A stretch of 64,000 nt of DNA from Liolophura sinensis. Its lineage: Eukaryota > Mollusca > Polyplacophora > Chitonida > Chitonidae. Positions 23,000 to 34,349 of the stretch are shown here, one piece after another. The translations under genes were made by a program, and so were the position numbers. Under the pieces are notes generated by a model, which was not told where the DNA came from, did not search any database, and saw only the letters and a program-made list of their open reading frames with translations. The stretch is taken from positions 25,117,897 to 25,181,896 of the forward strand of contig NC_088296.1 in NCBI RefSeq assembly GCF_032854445.1, read 5' to 3'. Within the stretch, counting starts at the first letter, position 1; each line of letters starts with the position of its first letter.

Positions 23000-23860
23000 A
23001 ATTATGAATAAATAACCAATTTGGAATCTAATCCCTTACAAATATGGTAGCGGTAGCGACCGGTCATCAGCGTCAAAGCTTAATTCTGATTACAAAAGGT
23101 GTCCTCCATATCCACGGCATGGAAATAGTACTCACCACAAGGTGAACTCCGAAAACAACTGGTGTGCACAAATGTATAGTGTATCGCAGGTATATCCTAT
23201 ATGTGTGTGTTTACTGATCACGTCAGGTGTGCCTCCTGTGTGGGCTCACCTGGCACTGTGCTTTATAGCCTGTACGGTATGCGTGTGTACTGAAGCGGAT
23301 CCCTGGTGTGGCACTACCTATACTATACAATCACTAATTGCGCAAAACAGGCATCGCTTTCCAGTAGATTGCGAAAGGGGCTTTGTTCGCTAAAAACACA
23401 AAGTCGCTCTCAAGTTGCTCTGAATTCGTTTCTTGCGCAAGTCAGGAGCTGGCCGTTGGCTAATGTAGGTCGAAACGCTCACCCGTCAATCGATGGGAAT
23501 CAGGCGGGGAAATTTCATAATGCGTCTTGGTGACAGTAAACAGTCAGCGACGTTTGTAAGATAGTATGGAGCTTAGGCCCTAAACATATATCTTGGAGTG
23601 TGTGTGACTGTTCGTGTGTAGCCTAACGTTCGTTGATGACCACTTGTCTTTCACCGCTATTGTGTGCATATCTGTATGATACACGAGTTCGCGTTTTCGG
23701 GTCTGTAGCCTACATTGCTTGACCATTCAGTGAGCAGGGTTTGCTTGGATGAGCATTAGTTTAGCCAGTTCGACTTTTTCCTGTGTTTTCCTTTTTCCAA
23801 AGAGTGACATACTTTACCGTACAAGACGACACTGTAAACTTATGTATTGGTAAATTCGTC
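23000..23860. other. Intergenic DNA between cluster genes 1 and 2
   Basis: No exon with Ig or TM features found. May include the untranslated first exon or promoter of cluster gene 1, but I cannot identify it. Confidence 0.35.
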
Positions 23861-23864
23861 AGTG

Positions 23865-24058
23865 ACTTGCCGAAAGTCAGTTGTTTACAATTTGCGATTC
23901 CCAGTGAAGCAGCACTAGATAAAAGAGCGGTGGAAATCCGTCCCACCAGAAGAAGGCACATTACACGTTTTATGCACTCTAAGAACTCCTTCGTCGTCAT
24001 ATGACTGGAAAATTGCTATACGATGTTAAACCCCAAGCATGGACTCACTCACTTACTG
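23865..24058 (+). mobile_element. SINE family B, 3' part
   Basis: Body with GTGAAGCAGCACTAGATAAA and AGAGCGGTGGAAATCCGTC, then GTCGTCATATGACTGG and a degraded ACTCACTCACT tail. Confidence 0.75.
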
Positions 24059-24059
24059 T

Positions 24060-24262
24060 AGTAAATAATTTCATGCTGGCTTCCTCTCCGGCCATACGTT
24101 GGAAGGTTTGCCTTCCCTAATTTCATAACCGGAAACCACTGCAAAAAATAGCTATAGCTGGAATCGAACTCGTGACCTCTTTGGTCAAGGGCCTGATAGT
24201 GGCGGTAGGCCAGTGGCTTTGCCATGTAAGCCAGAAAGGTCCCCAACACGGAGACCGAAGGC
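24060..24262 (-). mobile_element. tRNA-like SINE head with a family A scrap
   Basis: A short piece of the family A body (CATGCTGGCTTCCTCTCCGG, plus strand) adjoins a minus-strand tRNA-like block that has B box GAGTTCGATTCCAGC. Possibly a nested insertion. Confidence 0.4.
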
Positions 24263-24527
24263 TGTATGACTATGTTACAGACTGGTTCTGTTCGTCGATA
24301 AGATTCACTCATTCTATGGGATCCGAACATATCGAGGAGATTTACATATCCGAAGGTGCTTCAACGATTCATAATAATAAAATAAAATGTCGTTCTTAGT
24401 TACATGTACATGTAAGTCATGGGGATATTCTCATAAAACAGATTTATGTCCTAACCAGAATATACATAACTATTTTTTTTCCTCCAACACATTAGGTTTA
24501 GCTCTTCTTTTTCTCCAGTGCAAGCTG

Positions 24528-24658
24528 ATTTATGTTTCACCCCGTTTTCAAGAATATTTCCATTTTCAGGGGCGGCCGCCAGCATTATGGTGGGAAGAAA
24601 CCGAGAGAGCCTGGTGGAGCAATCCTCTGGCTGCTGGCAGACCTTCCCAAATACGATA
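24528..24658 (-). mobile_element. SINE family A, diverged fragment
   Basis: Old reverse-oriented body (CAGCATTATGGTGGGAAGAA) lacking tail and head. Confidence 0.65.
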
Positions 24659-24709
24659 TTATAACGTACGGAGAGGCATTCGGAAAAACCCCATAAACGA
24701 TGTCACAAA

Positions 24710-24920
24710 TATTTATTTATTTATTTGATTGGTGTTTTACGCCGTACTCAAGAATATTTCACTTATACGACGGTGGCCAGCATTATGGTGGGAGGAAAGC
24801 CGGCAGAGCCCGGGGGGAATCCACGACCATCCGCAGGTTGCTGGAGGCTTTCCCACATACGGCCAGAGAAGAAACCAGCATGAGCTGGACTTGAACTCAC
24901 AGCGACCGCATTGGTGAGAG
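24710..24920 (-). mobile_element. SINE family A, near-complete copy
   Basis: Reverse-oriented. Tail, 3' module, body and B-box region (GAACTCACAGCGACC on the plus strand) are present; the A-box end is missing. Confidence 0.85.
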
Positions 24921-25204
24921 ACCCCTGATGAAAATTGCATCAAAGATAGCAGTGTACTGTACAATCACTTGTATATGTCAATCATGGCCCTTCAATAACC
25001 CCCGCACACATATTTCAATGCCAAAAAAAAAGGAAAATAAAAAACGAGCAGAAGTGATGGTGACGGCATAATGCATACTGTGATTGGACTTAGAACTGTC
25101 ATTATTTCTTCATTTTGTGCTCAGTGCACATAGTCAAGAATAATGCACTAATCAAGTCTAGAATAGTGTACTAATGTGATGGCGATGAAGCTTATGCTTG
25201 TGTA

Positions 25205-26925
25205 TACTGGATGGAGGAAACTAGATAGAGGCAAAGGACAGGTAAGAACCACGTCCTTTGCCGGGTGTATGGATAGAGGAAACTAGACAATGTTTATGGA
25301 GAACCAACGTTTTTGGCCTTGGATGGAGGAAACTGGGGACAGGGTTCTGTAAGTACCACAGGGATCTGTAAGAACCACTTCTTTTGCCAGGTATATAGGA
25401 ATTACATATATGGAATTGTCCGACAGGAACCACCGACTTTTGGTAGGTGTAAGGATAGAGGAAACTAGACAGGTCACGATAGGAACCACTGTTCTCTGTC
25501 AGGTGTAAGGATAGAGGAAACTAGACAGGATACGATAGGACCACTGTCCTCGGTCAGATGTAAGGATACAGGAAACTAGACAGGTCACGATAGGATCCAC
25601 GGTTCTCTGTCAGGTGTAAGGATAGAGTAAACTAGACAGGATACGATAGGAACCACGGTTCTCTGTCAGGTGTAAGGACAGAAGAAACTAGACAGGATAC
25701 GATAGGAAACACTGTCCTCTGTCAGGTGTAAGGATAGAGGAAACTAGACAGGTCACGATAGGACCCACTGTCCTCTGTCAGGGGTAAGGACAGAGGAAAC
25801 TAGACAGGATACGATTTTAACCACCGTCCTCTGTCAGGTGTAAGGATAGAGGAAACTGGACAGGACACGATAGGATCCACCGTCCTCTGTCATATGTAAG
25901 GACAGAGGAAACTAGACAGGACACGACAGGAACCGCCGTCCTCTGTCAGGTGTAAGGATAGAGGAAACTGGACAGGACACGATAGGATCAACTGCCCTCT
26001 GTCAGGTGTAAGGACAGAGAAAACTAGACAGGACACGATAGGAACCGCTGTCCTCTGTCAGGTGTAAGGACAGAGGAACCTAGACAGGACACGATAGGAA
26101 CCGCTGTCCTCTGTCAGGTGTAAGGATAGAGGAAACTAGACAGGTCACGATAGGAACCACTGTCCTCTGTCAGGGGTAAGGACAGAGAAAACTAGACAGG
26201 ATACGATAGGACCACCGTCCTCTCTCAGGTGTAAGGATAGAGCAAACTGGACAGGACACGATAGGATCCACCATCCTCTGTCATATGTAACGACAGAGGA
26301 AACTAGACAGGACACGATAGGAACCGCCGTCCTTTGTCAGGGATAAGGACAGGGGAAACTAATCGGGAAACGATTTTAACCACCGATCTCTGTCAGGTGT
26401 AATGACAGAGGAAACTAGACAGGATACGATAGGACCACCGTCCTCGGTCAGATATAAGGACAAAGGAAACTGGACAGGACACGATAGGATCCACCGTCCT
26501 CTGTCGGGTGTAAGGACAGAGGGAACTAGACAAAACACGATAGGAACCGCCGTCCTTTGTCAGGGATAAGAACAGGGGAAACTAATCGGGAAATGATTTT
26601 AACCATCGATCTCTGTCAGGTGTAATGACAGAGGAAACTAGACAGAACACGATAGGAACCACCGTCCTTTGCCATGTGTAAGGACAAAGGTCAGGACACC
26701 TTTGTACTGAAACCAATGTCCTCTGTCGGGTGTAAGGACATAGGAAACTAAACAGAACACGAAAGGAACCACCGTCCTCGGTCAAGTGTAAGGACAGAGG
26801 AAACTAAACAGGACACGAAAGGAACCACCGTCCTCGGTCAGGTGTAAGGACAGAGGAAACTAAACAGGGCCCGAAAGGAACCATCGTCCTCGGTCAGGTG
26901 TAAGGACAGAGGAAACTAGACCGAG
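25205..26925. repeat. 56-57-bp minisatellite, about 30 copies
   Basis: Direct repeats built from GGTGTAAGGACAGAGGAAAC, TAGACAGGACACGATAGG and AACCACCGTCCTCTGTCA. Units vary considerably. Each unit contains a partly self-complementary GTCCTCTGTC / GACAGAGGA pair that can form a hairpin. Confidence 0.93.
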
Positions 26926-27209
26926 GAAACACCTCCCTTTCTGGGTCCACATCAGACATTTACATGTTACTTGAAGCGTAATGTCACTTTGGCCTAGAAC
27001 TCATTTCAAGTCGTTTTAGAACTTATTTGCCATCAAGTGATTACTCAAAATGAGACATCTAGCTCTGAAATAAAGTCAATAATGAAATAAACCTGAGTTG
27101 CTTCCTTTTGTTTTTAATTAAACTTAAACATTTAAAGTTTTAGAGTTTTCAGTAAGCAAACATTATACATTATCAGTTGAATATCTGGGCTTGTCGAACA
27201 GTCAGTCAG

Positions 27210-28935
27210 TCAATGTTCAGATGATATTAGGCGGATATTCACTTTAACATTTAAACAAAAGTCTCTGTTGCCAGGCAACTTATAAGTCCAAATGTCTTGG
27301 TGGATAGGGAATTGTGCCGGCACATTTGCGCACAACATTATTTCACTCAGGTTCACACAGTCTTGGTGGAGTTGACTGTGCTTGTGGATCGTCACATAAT
27401 TGAGGAGTGGCAGCTGATATCTCACTTGTGGGCACAGGTACGAGGTGTTGTCAGTTTCTCTTTCAGTGGCAACATTGTACGATCGTGGTGTTGCAGCCGT
27501 TCCAATTACTGTGCCTCTACTGTACCTAGAGGAATCACTGGTGAGCCTCACCCCACTTCCGGGATGGAGCGTTGCCAAAGGTCGCCTACTCTGACGTTCG
27601 TTGAAGTCTACCGCCTGCTTTCTCCTCAGGGTGCTCTGCTTTCCATAGAGAGCCTTGTAGTCTGACAGTACAAGCCACAGGCCCCACCACCCTTAATTTT
27701 TCCATAAGCGACAATGTTAACGTTTAGTGCTGTAGCTCAGTCCCAAACATACCGTGGCCAAGAAGTTTTGGTGCATACCTGGCCCAGTCTGTGAGAAAGA
27801 AGCCATAAAAATCTTGACATAGGTTGACCGTCAAAACCTGGACCTTTCTATGCCGTCAGCTGGGAGGCATGCCTACCAACGCTAAGGGGACGTCACTCTC
27901 AGCCTCTGCACTACCTCACACCTTGTGTCCTCTCGCCCTTTCATCAATAAAGCTCATATCTCCTCAAAGTTTAGGCAATTTCCAGCATTTTAATACCAAG
28001 CATGCACCTGTACATCATAAATGGCCACCTGGGAGGCAAAAAAGACTTTATACCCTAAAATACACACAATAACATTCGTCCTCCGCCAAAACGGAAGTTG
28101 GAATGGGGGTGTGTCCACTTGTGGGAATACCTTGCTCATGGTTGTTGGTATCGTTGTACGAAGGCGTTGTCCCATTAAGAGTTCCAGTGGACTATACCCA
28201 TTAGCAAGGGGAGTGGACCCGTACGATACCAACGACAAATATGTATCGCCGGCTTTTTTCAGTAACCACTGTTAAGAGGAACGTTCAGCTTCGCCGTTAC
28301 TTTGGGGAAATTTCGGGCTGCTAGTAAGGTGTTGAAATTCATATAGTGTGGAAAATGTATGGAATTTTGCTGAACTGAAGGGGATGTTGTCAGATCTAAC
28401 AGTTTCTGGGATTCCGTGGCGAGTACAAATTGACTTCATAGGTTCAATGATACAATGACTTGAAAAGTGCAATTTCCACACACCTAGAGAAGTAGTCAAC
28501 AACCAAAAGTTAGCACTTTGAGTGAAACTAAAAATGTCAGTCCCGATCTCCTCCCATGGTCGTTCAGGCATTTCTGTTGTCACCGGTGGTTCGGGTGGTT
28601 TGTGCCTTCTTTACTGCACGATAAATAACTTCGGACTACAGTCTCTATTTGGTTGCTAGTACCTAATCACCAGACAGATTATTTTGCTCGCACTTTGGTT
28701 TTGTTTATGCCGAGATGTCCATCACAAAATTTTCCTAGTACTTTGGTTCTCATACTAACAGGAATGACGTTCCAAAATCCCATAAGTAGTAAGTTTTGCT
28801 GAATGGTAAGATCACCAGATACCTGCCAATAGGGCTTTATGTTATTAGGTACATGGTGTTTATCTGGCCGGCCATAAATCCCGGCAGTGCACCATAACCT
28901 GCTGCAAGATGGCGTCTGTATGTTGCTTGGATTCA
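27210..28935 (-). mobile_element. Ty3/Gypsy-type LTR retrotransposon remnant (3' half of pol)
   Basis: Minus-strand blocks in pol order. Near 28935-28680 is the integrase zinc-binding region (LKPYWQ-like IKPYWQVSGDLT, then GHLGINKTKVRAK). At 28583-28272 is the integrase core, with first Asp in WEEIGTDIF, second in VRSDNIPF and the Glu in SNGEAE. At 28238-27990 is a block with STPLANGYSPLELLMGQRLR, typical of Gypsy integrases. Near 27578-27400 is the C-terminal block TVIGTAATPRSYNVATERE. The blocks lie in different frames with stops between them, so the copy is dead. I found no LTRs, protease, or main reverse-transcriptase motifs. Lies between cluster genes 1 and 2 and in their orientation. 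Confidence 0.8.
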
Positions 28936-28979
28936 ATTTCCTGAAGGCCACTTGACAATGCTGGCAATGAGCAATTCCA

Positions 28980-29412
28980 AAGCTGTAAGTGAGCAGCATC
29001 AACCTGTAGGTGAGCAGCACCAAGCTGTAAGTGAGCAGCACCAAGCCGTAAGTGAACAGCGCCAAGCCGTAAGTGAGCAGCACCCAGTTGTAAGTGAGCA
29101 GCACCAAGCTGTAAGTGACAAGCACCAAGCTGTAATTAGTGAGCAGCGCCAAGCTGTAAGTGAGCAGCGCCAAGCTGTAAGTGAGCAGCACCAAGCTGTA
29201 AGAGAACAGCACCAAGCTGTAAGTGAGCAGCGCCAAGCTGTAAGTGAGCAGCGCCAAGCTGTAAGTGAGCAGCGCCAAGCTGTAAGTGAGCAGCACCCAG
29301 TTGTAAGTGAGCAGCACCAAGCTGTAAGTGAACAGCACCAAGCTGTAATTAGTGAGCAGCACCAAGCTGTAAGTGAACAGCACCAAGGTGTAAGTGAGCA
29401 GCACCAAGCTGT
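28980..29412. repeat. 21-bp minisatellite, about 20 copies
   Basis: Direct repeats of CAAGCTGTAAGTGAGCAGCAC (21 bp; period a multiple of 3, hence open frames on both strands). Begins about 45 bases from the recognisable Gypsy sequence. Confidence 0.95.
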
Positions 29413-29694
29413 AACCTGTTGGTACATGTTCATGCTGTGCAAGCTTATGCCCAGCTTGGTCTCAACATGAGAAAGTTAGCCTTTGTACAGATTCTTATGA
29501 CTACACAACCCATGAAGACTTCCCGTCTTCTTCCATATGAACCTATAAGAAGTATCGGACTTAATAATTCATAGTTTTCTTTTCTCTCATCAGACTCATC
29601 GGTATGAGTGGATTGCAATAGACATCATCTCATCTCTGTCACTTGTCTAATCAGAATTCACAACATCAGTCAATTTTTATATACATAATTTCAG

Positions 29695-29825
29695 AGGTGG
29701 GTATGACAGCGACCTGCGGATGATCCTCGGGCTTTGCCCGGTTTCCCTCCACCATAATGCTACATGTAAGTGAAATATTCTTGAGAACGGCTTAAATCAA
29801 CAACCTAATAAATAAATGAATAGAC
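29695..29825 (+). mobile_element. SINE family A, 3' part
   Basis: ACCTGCGGATGATCCTCGGG through AGTGAAATATTCTTGAGAAC and an AATAAATAAATG tail. About 15 bases around GCTGGCCGCC are deleted. Confidence 0.75.
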
Positions 29826-29867
29826 ATTATCTCATCTCTTTCTTCTTGACAACAATGTGAATGTAGT

Positions 29868-30155
29868 TAAATGTGATGACAACACAGCATTTTGGGTAAT
29901 TCTATATCAGTGACGTCTAATAAATTGCAATTAACATCACTGCATTTTTGTTTTTACCAAATTCTGCATAACCCATGGTGCTAAGGGGCGTGTAAATGGT
30001 TACTATTTATGCATTTACAGGAACGGTTAGAATAAAACCCTGACTGAAGTAAACTGACACGAGGCCGTATTTCACCGATTGCATGACAACATTTGTCAGC
30101 TATCACACTGTCATGGCTGCTGTTGTGTTACTCTCTATGGTGCAAGTCTTTAATT
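29868..30155 (+). repeat. Dispersed repeat D, full copy
   Basis: Plus-strand landmarks: GTGATGACAACACAGCATTT, GACGTCTAATAAATTGCAAT, TATGCATTTACAGGAACGG, GAGGCCGTATTTCACCG and CAGCTATCACACTGTCATGG. Ends about 55 bases from the terminal exon of cluster gene 2, so it may contribute to that gene's 3' UTR in antisense orientation. Confidence 0.7.
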
Positions 30156-30207
30156 ATATTATATCATCTCCTTTATGTGTCTCTTCTCGTCTACATGGTT
30201 TCCACTT

Positions 30208-30332
30208 CTACGTCGCCTGTCCCGGGTTTCTCCAATCAAAACGCCTCCGTGCACGCTCCAGAACAATGGTTACCAAACACACTATAATGGTACCACAAAT
30301 TCCAAAGCCAAGTCCTAAATCATTATACGTCT
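30208..30332 (-). CDS. Terminal TM exon, cluster gene 2
   Basis: Strong acceptor TTTCTTTACTTGCAG, phase-1 start, then TYNDLGLGFGICGTIIVCLV and TIVLERARRRFDWRNPGQAT, stop TAG at 30210-30208. One TM helix followed at once by ERARRRF, a clear cytoplasmic stop-transfer cap. The tail has no ITIM, ITAM or other signalling motif that I can see. Confidence 0.65.
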
Positions 30333-30579
30333 CTGCAAGTAAAGAAATATTGGTAAAGTTTCTGAAGCATTGCCCAAACTATTCTAGACCATCAATTTCT
30401 TCCCCTTTTCGAAACATATACCTCATAGTAAATAATTATCAGTCAGAGATGTTATTTTGCTACACGGCATCCACGGTCACTTCCACCTCCACACCCGCTC
30501 CCTCCCGGCCGGCAACACACACCAGCACTTTGTTTATTTCCTAATCGCAGCAAATATTGTAAGTAATTTGGATACTTAC

Positions 30580-30672
30580 CAATAGTTATCCTTCCAACTT
30601 TGTAGAACGCGGTTCCAAAGAAAAAATTTGCAAATGAGTCAAAAGTATCACTGCCACCTTCACTTGGATCTA
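30580..30672 (-). CDS. Third membrane-region exon, cluster gene 2
   Basis: Exon of 93 bases, phase 1-1, donor GTAAGT. Encodes DPSEGGSDTFDSFANFFFGT then AFYKVGRITI. An acidic, Gly/Ser-rich loop is followed by a short aromatic hydrophobic stretch interrupted by Lys and Arg, so it may be a re-entrant or peripheral segment, not a full TM helix. Confidence 0.55.
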
Positions 30673-30743
30673 CTGTATGTGTTATGTGTGACGTTAGACT
30701 AGAGATAGTTACAATGAAAGAGGCTGAGGTAGCGAATACTTAC

Positions 30744-30839
30744 TAATTCTGTCAGGTGTGGTGCTTGACAAAGTGAGCCCAATAAAAATCAGGCTTAGAG
30801 CTACCAGGATTAGACCCACAAAACCAAAAATCATCGCCA
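30744..30839 (-). CDS. TM exon, cluster gene 2 (second TM)
   Basis: Exon of 96 bases, phase 1-1, acceptor CCATTCACAG, donor GTAAGT. Encodes AMIFGFVGLILVALSLIFIG then LTLSSTTPDRI: one strongly hydrophobic helix. Same length (96 nt) as a TM exon of cluster gene 1. Confidence 0.65.
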
Positions 30840-31285
30840 CTGTGAATGGAAGGGAAACAGTTTCACACAATATAACACAGTGTTCCATTACTTAATGAAG
30901 TTGTGGTTTTTACTGTACGTACAATGTGGTCCTAACTGTTACATATATTACCCAACACCAAAGGTAACGATAATGAAAAGTGTCAGGCCTAAAACTAAAT
31001 CTGGTGAAAACGATGATGATTTCAAGCTTTTTTTATCAAAACTAAACTTTTTATATGTGACTCTAGTTTACATGAAGGAAAATAAAAATTGAAATTTAAC
31101 GATCTGTTTCTTCACCATTTTTGTTTTACAGTAGGCATATGCTACATTCCAGTACGCAGAGTTTTTTCTTCTTTTATTTTTTCTTTTTACGCTTTTTTGA
31201 AAATTACAATTGTTTGTTTTGTATATAAATGTCCCTACATCCTCAGGAATGTGCGTTGATGCTGTTATTTATTTAACATTCTCAC

Positions 31286-31408
31286 CAATGTTTTCCCATG
31301 TACTAGTTATGTCCACTTTGCCGAGAACGAAAGCAAAGATTATTGAAATGGCCCAGTACACTAAAACTGCAGCGATTAGTCCTTCTGATGCCTTCTGAAG
31401 TTTACAAT
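31286..31408 (-). CDS. TM exon, cluster gene 2 (first TM)
   Basis: Exon of 123 bases, phase 1-1, acceptor CTCATTTCAG, donor GTGAGA. Encodes CKLQKASEGLIAAVLVYWAI, SIIFAFVLGKVDITSTWENI. Spliced straight to the Ig exon it reads LFCS-D-CKLQKASEG, placing a Cys-rich stalk next to the membrane. Confidence 0.65.
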
Positions 31409-31524
31409 CTGAAATGAGACAGTAAGTAACGTAAGATGTAACACTATATTTTTTGTCATATCTGAACATTAATACTCATATTAGTGAAGCAGACTGAACT
31501 TTGAAACTGAATTTTCAGTTGCTG

Positions 31525-31577
31525 GTATAAAGGTGGAAGGGGTGGAGGGGGGTGGAGGGGGGTGGAGGGGGGGGGTG
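31525..31577 (+). repeat. G-rich tract, G-quadruplex candidate
   Basis: Repeats of GGTGGAGGGG ending in nine Gs; at least four G-runs of four or more on the plus strand, in an intron of cluster gene 2. Confidence 0.8.
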
Positions 31578-31904
31578 GTAAATTACGAAATTTCAACTTC
31601 ATCAAACATCAGGAAGCCGTAATTTTGGTACGATGCTACTCATTACACATGCTTGTCGCTTCTAGGCGGACTTAACACAAACCGAACGCTTGTACCCTGC
31701 CATTTGCTATGTCACATTCTGTTCGTGTTGGCATGGGATTAGAAGGTGGGATAATCCAGTAGGGACTATACTTGCAAACAAATGCATAAGGTGTTCTTAT
31801 ACATCAATCAGATTTAACTAACCGTCGTTGTGGAAACAACAACATAACCAAATTGAATGGTCGTCAACGTTTCACTTGTCGGATAATGGGTTAATCACTG
31901 GAGA

Positions 31905-34120
31905 GGCGTCGACATGTAAGTTCTCAAATAACTAAATAATCGTTAGTGTAGCGTCAACATGTCAGTTCTCAAATAACTAAATAATCGTTGGTGTAGCGTC
32001 GACATGTCAGTTCTCAAATAACTAAATAATCTTTGGTGAAGCGTCAGATGTCAGTTCTCAAATAGCTAAATAATCTTTGGTGAAGCGTCAACATGTTAGT
32101 TCTCAAATAACTAAATAACCGTTGGTGTAGCGTCGACATGTCAGTTCTCAAATAACTAAATAATCTTTGGTGAAGCGTCAAATGTCAGTTCTCAAATAGC
32201 TAAATAATCGGTGGTGTAGGGTCGACCTTTTACATCTCAAATAGCTGAATAATCGTTGGTGTAGTGTCGACATTTTAGGTTTAAATCAACGAAATATTCG
32301 TTGGTGTATCTTCGACATATCGTTTATGTGACGTCGACATGTCAGTTCTCAAATAACTAAATAATCGTTGGTGTAGCGTCGTCATTTCAGTCCTCAAATA
32401 ACTAAATAATCGTTGGTGTAGCGTCGACATGTCAGTCCTCAAATAATTAAAATAATCGTTGATGTAGCGTCGACATGTCAGTTCTCAAATAACTAAATAA
32501 TTGTTGGTGTAGTGTCGACAGGTGAGTTCTCTAAAATCTAAATAATCGTTGGTGAAGCGACGACCTTTCAAATCTCAAATAACTAAATCGCTGGTGTAGC
32601 GTTGACATGTCAGTTCTCAAATAACTAAATAATCGTTGGTGTATCGTCGACCTTTCAAATCTCAAATAGGTAAATAATCGTTCGCGTAAGGTCAACAATT
32701 TAGGCCTAAATTAACTAAATAATCGTTAATTTAGCGTCGACATGTCAGTTCTCAAAGAGGTAAATAATCGTTGGTGAAGCGTCGACCTTTTACATCTTAA
32801 ATAACTAAATAATCGTTAGTGAAGTGTCGAACTTTTACATCTTAAATAACTCAATAATCTTTGATCTAGCCTTAACATGTCAGTCCTCAAAAAACTAAAT
32901 AATAGTTGGTGTGGCGTCGACGTGTCAGTTCTCAAATAACTAAATACTCTTTGGTGAAGCGTCGACCTTTCAAATCTCAAGTAACTAAATTAAAATTAGT
33001 GTAGGGTGGACAAGTCAGTTCTCAAATAATTAAATGATCGTTGTTGTTGCGTCAACATGTCAGTTCTCAAATAACTAAATAATATTTGATCTATCGTCGA
33101 CATGTCAGTCCCCAAATAACTAAATAATCGTTGGTGTAGCGTCGACATGTCAGTTCTCAAATAACTAAATAATACTTGACCTAACGTCAACATGTCAGTC
33201 CCAAAATAATTAAATAATATTCGATCTAGCGTCGACATGTCAGTCCCCAAATAACTAAATAATCGTTGGTGTAGCGTCGACATGTCAGTTCTCTAATAAC
33301 TAAATAATACTTGATCTAGCGTCAACATGTCAGTTCTGAAATAACTAAATAATACTTGATCTAGCGTCAACATGTCAGTCCCCAAATAACTAAATAATCG
33401 TTGGTGTAGCGTCGACATGTCAGTTCTCAAATAACTAAATAATACTTGACCTAACGTCAACATGTCAGTCCCAAAATAATTAAATAATATTTGATCTATC
33501 GTCGACATGTCAGTCCCCAAAAAACTAAATAATCGTTGGTGTAGCCTCGACATGTCAGTTCTCTAATAACTAAATAATACTTGATCTAGCGTCGACATGT
33601 CAGTACTCAAAAAACTAAATAATACTTGATCTATCGTCGACATGTCAGTCCCCAAATAACTAAATAATCGTTGGTGTAGCTTCGACATGTCAGTTCTCAA
33701 ATAACTAAATAATACTTGACCTAACGTCAACATGTCAGTCCCAAAATAATTAAATAATATTTGATCTAGCGTCGACATGTCAGATTCAAATAACTAAATA
33801 TTTTCAAATAAATAAATAATCGTTGGTGTAGCGTCGACATTTTAGGCCTAAATTAACGAAATAATCCTTGATGCAGCGTTGACCATTCAAATAACTAAAA
33901 AAAATCGTTGGTGTATCGTTGACCTTTAGGTCTAAATTAACTAAATAATCGTCGGTGTAGCGTCGACATATCATGTCTCAAATAACTAAATAATCGTTGG
34001 TGTAGTGTCGACATATCAGTTCTCAAATAACTAAATAATCGTTGGTGTAGCTTCGACATGTCAGTCCTTAAATAACTAAATAATCCCTGATGCGGCGGCA
34101 ACATTGTAGTTCTTTAATAT
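31905..34120. repeat. 45-bp minisatellite, about 48 copies, with higher-order structure
   Basis: Units contain CTCAAATAACTAAATAATCG, TTGGTGTAGCGTCGACATGT and CAGTT; SalI-like GTCGAC occurs in most. Between about 33040 and 33780 the array has a longer period: the variant ACTTGACCTAACGTCAACAT recurs exactly 270 bp apart (ending its AATACTTGAC block at 33180, 33450 and 33720). Confidence 0.95.
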
Positions 34121-34224
34121 CAAGCTGTCCAACTAGTGACGTAGATATTTCACTTATCAACTAAAGCAACTAATCCTTGGTGCGGCATCGACGTGCTCTA
34201 ATGTCGAATGTTGCATGTTCTTAC

Positions 34225-34245
34225 CTTTCATTTTGTCGTCTTTCA
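34225..34245 (-). CDS. Possible 21-nt linker exon, cluster gene 2
   Basis: On the minus strand, ACCAAAATAG is followed by TGAAAGACGACAAAATGAAAG and donor GTAAGA; phase 1-1, adding V-KDDKMK-D before the first TM exon. The acceptor is poor. A longer exon from CTTTCAAG at about 34315 would need phase 0 and does not fit the Ig exon. Tentative. Confidence 0.2.
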
Positions 34246-34349
34246 CTATTTTGGTGGTGGTCTTTTTGTTTGCAAATACAAATTTGACTCTTAAGACGAA
34301 CAGAATTTGATCCTTGAAAGAAGCAAAGCAGCCATTTGGAGCTGAGAGG

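Noticed and set aside
28679-29470. LLTYSLVLLTYS-type multi-TM-looking frame and its opposite-strand partner
   Set aside because: The hydrophobic part is the 21-bp minisatellite; only the C-terminal end belongs to a real (Gypsy) sequence.
30083-30544. Plus-strand 153-codon frame beginning MTTFVSYHTVM
   Set aside because: Starts inside dispersed repeat D and runs antisense through the terminal exon of cluster gene 2.
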